Shown here: one piece after another, positions 6,507 to 6,849 of the stretch | How positions within the stretch are numbered: position 1 is the stretch's first letter | How the letters are laid out: the number at the start of each line of letters is the position of its first letter | Notes under the pieces: generated by a model | Databases searched by the model: none | The model's input: the letters and a program-made list of their open reading frames with translations, nothing else | What the model was told of the DNA's origin: nothing | Program-made: the position numbers and the translations under genes | DNA from: an uncultured Clostridia bacterium | GTDB lineage: Bacteria; Bacillota; Clostridia; Christensenellales; Aristaeellaceae | Direction of reading: 5' to 3' | Length of the DNA: 6,849 nucleotides | Assembly: GCA_934643535.1 (NCBI GenBank) | Contig: CAKUCE010000167.1 | Location: forward strand, 1 to 6,849

Positions 6507-6849
6507 ATGCAAGACCACGATCGGCTCCCGGCTTTGCCGCTATTGACGAACGATCCCTATTTTTCCTGCTGGATGCCCGGCGACACACTGACGGACGCGG
6601 AAACGATCCATTGGACCGGAATCGAAAAGCCGCTGCGCGGACAAATGAAAATAGACGGCCGCTATTATCAGTTTCTCGGACGGACCCATTGCTGCAGGAT
6701 GAAAACCACCGCTGTTCATGTAACGCCCACATGCACGGAAAGCCTGCTGGAAGCGGCGGGGGTCCAGCTGAAGATCACATTTTGGAGCCCGCTGCTTCCG
6801 GATGATCTGGAGATCCTGTCAACCCCCATTTCATTTGTGGATTTTGGGG
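6507..6849 (+). CDS. DUF4964/DUF5127-type protein (glutaminase A-like family), N-terminal part only
   Basis: The first 114 codons of a gene cut by the right edge. Residues about 8-60 match the DUF4964 pattern as I recall it: PLLTNDPYFSCW, then DTLTDAETIHWTG and a short GQMKIDGRYYQFLG unit. From about residue 72, the pattern VTPTCTESLLEAAGVQLKITFWSPLLPDDLEILSTPISFVDF resembles the start of DUF5127. Such proteins normally continue through DUF4965 and DUF1793 to several hundred residues. They are named after fungal glutaminase A, but in bacteria they occur with carbohydrate-degradation genes, so a glycoside-hydrolase-like role is plausible and unproven here. The N-terminus has no hydrophobic signal segment, suggesting a cytoplasmic protein. 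It lies 34 bp after the glycyl radical enzyme, probably in the same operon. Confidence 0.85.
   Translation, partial: MQDHDRLPALPLLTNDPYFSCWMPGDTLTDAETIHWTGIEKPLRGQMKIDGRYYQFLGRTHCCRMKTTAVHVTPTCTESLLEAAGVQLKITFWSPLLPDDLEILSTPISFVDFG

Overview
This window looks like a catabolic locus of a strict anaerobe in the Firmicutes, most likely a gut-type Clostridia member. The reasons are strong AAGGAGG-type ribosome binding sites, a YesM/YesN-style two-component pair, moderately GC-rich coding DNA, and an oxygen-sensitive glycyl radical enzyme with its activase. No RNA gene, CRISPR array, insertion sequence or phage feature was seen. The species and the substrate cannot be read from the sequence.

Left half (1-3276, minus strand): three tightly packed regulatory genes read right to left. 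First is a cupin/AraC transcription factor (GTG start). Then, after 15 bp, comes a response regulator with a receiver domain and an AraC-type DNA-binding domain. After 7 bp more comes a YesM-type membrane sensor histidine kinase, which runs off the left edge before its ATPase domain.

Centre (3277-3401): a 125-bp divergent control region. It holds a plausible promoter for the regulatory operon, a perfect 10-bp palindrome in that promoter's spacer, a candidate -10 box for the rightward operon, and strong ribosome binding sites on both sides.

Right half (3402-6849, plus strand): a glycyl radical enzyme activase (radical SAM with two extra 4Fe-4S motifs) overlaps by four bases the gene for a 725-residue glycyl radical enzyme of the pyruvate formate-lyase superfamily. 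After 34 bp begins a protein with a DUF4964/DUF5127-type N-terminus (glutaminase A-like, putative carbohydrate-active family), cut off by the right edge and lacking a visible signal peptide.

Working model (inference): an extracellular ligand sensed by the kinase, and perhaps an intracellular one sensed by the cupin/AraC protein, switches on the rightward operon. The activase then installs a radical on Gly702 of the enzyme, which eliminates or cleaves a small metabolite, possibly one released by the DUF4964 protein. The most noteworthy item is the enzyme itself. It has the catalytic Cys-x-Glu pair (GCYE) of dehydratase or lyase-type members, but a divergent radical loop (RLCGWN instead of RVxGY), so it matches none of the characterised groups I can recall.
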